This document shows, one piece after another, positions 5,488 through 6,409 of a DNA stretch of 6,409 nucleotides. Each line of letters opens with the position of its first letter. The stretch's first letter is position 1. Source of the DNA: Chloroflexota bacterium (GTDB taxonomy: Bacteria; Chloroflexota; Dehalococcoidia; JACQUE01). The stretch is taken from positions 1 through 6,409 of the forward strand of contig JACQUE010000042.1 of NCBI GenBank assembly GCA_016210425.1, in the 5' to 3' direction. Below the pieces are notes generated by a model, which did not search any database, was not told the DNA's origin, and worked only from the letters and a program-made list of their open reading frames with translations. The position numbers and the translations under genes are program-made.

Positions 5488-5580
5488 TTGTCACACCGAA
5501 CGAAGTCGAGGGGTCTCGCCCCTGTCACCACGAACGCTCGTGTAGAGGGAAGCCGGATTCTTCACTTCGTTCAGAATCGT
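5488..5580. repeat. Palindromic dispersed repeat, copy A (degenerate)
   Basis: It begins TGTCACACCGAACGAAGTCG, continues with AGGGGTCTCGCCCCT, and ends GGATTCTTCACTTCGTTCAGAATC. The two ends are imperfect inverted copies, and the left half matches copy B over AACGAAGTCGAGGGGTCT or AGCGAAGTCGAGGGGTCT with few changes. The right end lacks the terminal TGACA of copy B, so this copy is eroded. Repeats with these ends recur in many Chloroflexota and other genomes, in my recollection; their mobility is not established here. Confidence 0.8.
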
Positions 5581-5624
5581 CCATGTCCCCTTGCAGGGAC
5601 ACCACGATGAAAACAGCCATTAAC

Positions 5625-5718
5625 TGTCACCCCGAGCGAAGTCGAGGGGTCTTGCCCCTCTTACCACAAGCGTCCTACAAATACAGGCCAGATTCCTCGC
5701 CTGCGGCTCGGAATGACA
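5625..5718. repeat. Palindromic dispersed repeat, copy B
   Basis: A 94-bp element with ends TGTCACCCCGAGCGAAGTCG and CCTCGCCTGCGGCTCGGAATGACA (the latter given only for its final 24 positions, 5695-5718, key parts CTCGGAATGACA) that form an imperfect inverted repeat around a variable centre. It is in the same orientation as copy A, 45 bp away, and almost the same length. Outside it, AAAACAGCCAT (5610-5620) and ATGGCTATTTT (5727-5737) are also inverted with one mismatch, so the dyad is larger than the core repeat. A further AATGACA is at 5744-5750. Confidence 0.85.
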
Positions 5719-5779
5719 TTCTTGTGATGGCTATTTTTATGGCAATGACACGGCCGGCTCCGAATTACAGATTGATGTC

Positions 5780-5786
5780 AAGGAGG
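5780..5786 (+). promoter_or_regulatory. Ribosome binding site pointing to an ATA start for yggU
   Basis: AAGGAGG ends 5 nt before ATA at 5792, an ideal distance, but 20 nt before the first conventional start in frame, GTG 5807. It is the strongest such site upstream of this gene. Confidence 0.7.
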
Positions 5787-5791
5787 CCGCC

Positions 5792-6061
5792 ATAGCCCGC
5801 ATATCCGTGCACGTGCAGCCCAATGCCAAGCGCAGCGAGGTCGTCGGCATGGCCGAGGGCATCTTCCGCGTGCGTATCGCGGCGCCGCCCAGCGAGGGCC
5901 GCGCCAACGAGGCGCTCCTCGCCTTCCTGGCCGATGCCCTGGGCGTTAAGCGAAGGGATGTCTCGCTGGTAAGGGGAGCGTCGTCGCGGGAGAAGGTCGT
6001 CGAGGTGGCGGGACTGGACGCGGAGACGATACGGGAGCGTCTGCTGCAAGGCCGACCCTAG
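5792..6061 (+). CDS. yggU: DUF167 / YggU family protein, apparent ATA start
   Basis: A small soluble protein of the conserved, poorly characterised DUF167 family. From ATA 5792 it has 89 residues: (M)ARISVHVQPNAKRSEVVG, then IFRVRIAAPPSEGRANEAL, FLADALGVKRRDV and SLVRGASSREKVVEVAGL, all matching the family pattern (PNAK, APP.EG.AN, LGV, G..SR.K). Including 'ARISV' completes the first family strand, and AAGGAGG lies 5 nt before the ATA. No ATG, GTG or TTG exists in frame between the stop at 5714-5716 and GTG 5807. A GTG 5807 start would give 84 residues but lose the strand and leave the SD 20 nt away. The stop (6059-6061) touches the stop of the convergent yggT. The biochemical role is unknown. 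Confidence 0.88.
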   Translation: MARISVHVQPNAKRSEVVGMAEGIFRVRIAAPPSEGRANEALLAFLADALGVKRRDVSLVRGASSREKVVEVAGLDAETIRERLLQGRP

Positions 6062-6313
6062 CTAGGACATCCTGCCTACGACGTTCCCCACTATCTGCAA
6101 CACAATGATGGCCACCATGGGCGTGATGTCGATCATGCCGATGCGCGGCACGATGCGACGCATCGGCGCCAGCACCGGCTCCGTGACCTGGAAGAGGATG
6201 TTGGCCAGCGGGTTGTTCGTGTCAATCGGGAACCATGACAGAATTGCCCTGATGAATATGGCGAATGTCAACACCTGCGTCAACAGATAGATGATCCCGT
6301 AGAGACTTGTCAT
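6062..6313 (-). CDS. yggT: YggT family membrane protein
   Basis: An 83-residue integral membrane protein with two hydrophobic segments, about 4-28 and 62-79. Family landmarks are visible: RAILSWFP (22-29), NPLANILFQVTEPVLAPMRRIVPRIGMIDITPMV (33-67; key parts N-P-L, T-E-P, P-x-R-R, P, D-I-T-P). YggT proteins have been linked to osmotic adaptation, membrane organisation and, in some bacteria and plastids, division or thylakoid distribution; the exact role is unsettled. AGGAGG (6331-6326) lies 12 nt before the ATG, slightly far. It starts 8 nt after the probable proC stop, so the two are likely one transcript, a common arrangement. Its stop abuts yggU head-on, without room for a separate terminator. 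Confidence 0.93.
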   Translation of the reverse strand: MTSLYGIIYLLTQVLTFAIFIRAILSWFPIDTNNPLANILFQVTEPVLAPMRRIVPRIGMIDITPMVAIIVLQIVGNVVGRMS

Positions 6314-6321
6314 TGGCTTTG

Positions 6322-6409
6322 TTAGCCTCCTAGCGACTTAGCTTTCTGATAGGCCGCGATGACGGCTTCGATGATATGGCTGCGCACGGCGCCCGCCTCC
6401 AGGGCCCGC
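6322..6409 (-). CDS. proC: Probable pyrroline-5-carboxylate reductase, C-terminal end only
   Basis: The minus strand from the window edge reads RALEAGAVRSHIIEAVIAAY and then QKAKSLGG, followed by TAA (6324-6322), 28 residues in total. This resembles the last helices of ProC (pattern 'LEEGGVRxxIIEAVxAAxxRSxELG'), which reduces pyrroline-5-carboxylate to proline with NADPH. The position just before yggT supports it, since proC-yggT neighbours are frequent. The fragment is short, contains no catalytic motif, and could belong to another helical protein, so the name is provisional. Confidence 0.6.
   Translation of the reverse strand, partial: RALEAGAVRSHIIEAVIAAYQKAKSLGG

Larger units (their letters stand above)
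5421..5791. other. Intergenic region with palindrome and two dispersed palindromic repeats
   Basis: This stretch separates the minus-strand operon from the plus-strand yggU. It contains an A/T palindrome at 5440-5453, repeat copy A at 5488-5580, a TGTCCC/GGGACA hairpin at 5584-5601, repeat copy B at 5625-5718 and its outer inverted flanks to 5737. No plausible coding frame was found in it; the frames that are open cross the repeats. Confidence 0.75.

Noticed and set aside
5488..5718. Two-unit CRISPR-like array
   Set aside because: Units are about 93 bp, internally palindromic, diverged and only two; no spacers of regular size and no cas genes.
5583..5795. 70-codon plus-strand frame across the repeats
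   Set aside because: Most of it is translated palindromic repeat (CHPERSRG type), a common false gene call.

Overview
The window looks like GC-rich bacterial chromosome. The gene set (PlsX, YggT, DUF167/YggU, an AbgB-like M20 amidohydrolase, tRNA-Sec) combined with palindromic repeats of the type 'TGTCAcCCCGAGCGAAGTCGAGG ... TCGGAATGACA' reminds me of Chloroflexota, perhaps Dehalococcoidia. That placement rests on memory of gene style and repeats, not on a search, and is tentative.

Layout, left to right. (1) Positions 1-668, minus strand: the N-terminal 222 residues of an old-yellow-enzyme-family flavin oxidoreductase, cut by the window edge. (2) Positions 669-1351: a less GC-rich interval with several inverted repeats, a candidate plus-strand promoter, a possible 48-aa ORF and, coupled to it by a TGATG junction, the first codons of a tyrosine-recombinase (phage integrase) gene. 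That gene is broken by a TGA where Trp is expected and loses similarity soon after. (3) Positions 1352-1449, minus strand: a tRNA-Sec (selC) gene with UCA anticodon, encoded CCA and the 6-bp D stem and long variable arm typical of this tRNA. Its 3' end faces the integrase remnant, which suggests an old integration at selC. (4) Minus strand: thioredoxin, with a GTG start chosen by its Shine-Dalgarno and a hairpin terminator after it. (5) Positions 1943-5420, minus strand: a tightly packed operon reading small 4-TM membrane protein > M20 amidohydrolase > SAM methyltransferase > plsX, with junctions of 11-nt overlap, 4-nt gap and 4-nt overlap. (6) Positions 5421-5791: no gene, but two copies of a ~93-bp imperfect palindromic repeat, a TATAAT-containing palindrome and small hairpins. 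(7) Positions 5792-6061, plus strand: a DUF167/YggU protein whose best start codon is ATA. It abuts, convergently and with no spacer, yggT (minus strand), which follows the 3' end of a probable proC at the right edge.

Functionally most of this is housekeeping: phospholipid initiation (PlsX), redox (thioredoxin), selenocysteine decoding (selC) and proline synthesis with YggT. I do not see a complete undescribed system. The points most worth a second look are the decayed integrase module next to selC, the ATA start of yggU, the paired palindromic repeats, and the Arg/Gly-rich tails on two consecutive operon proteins.
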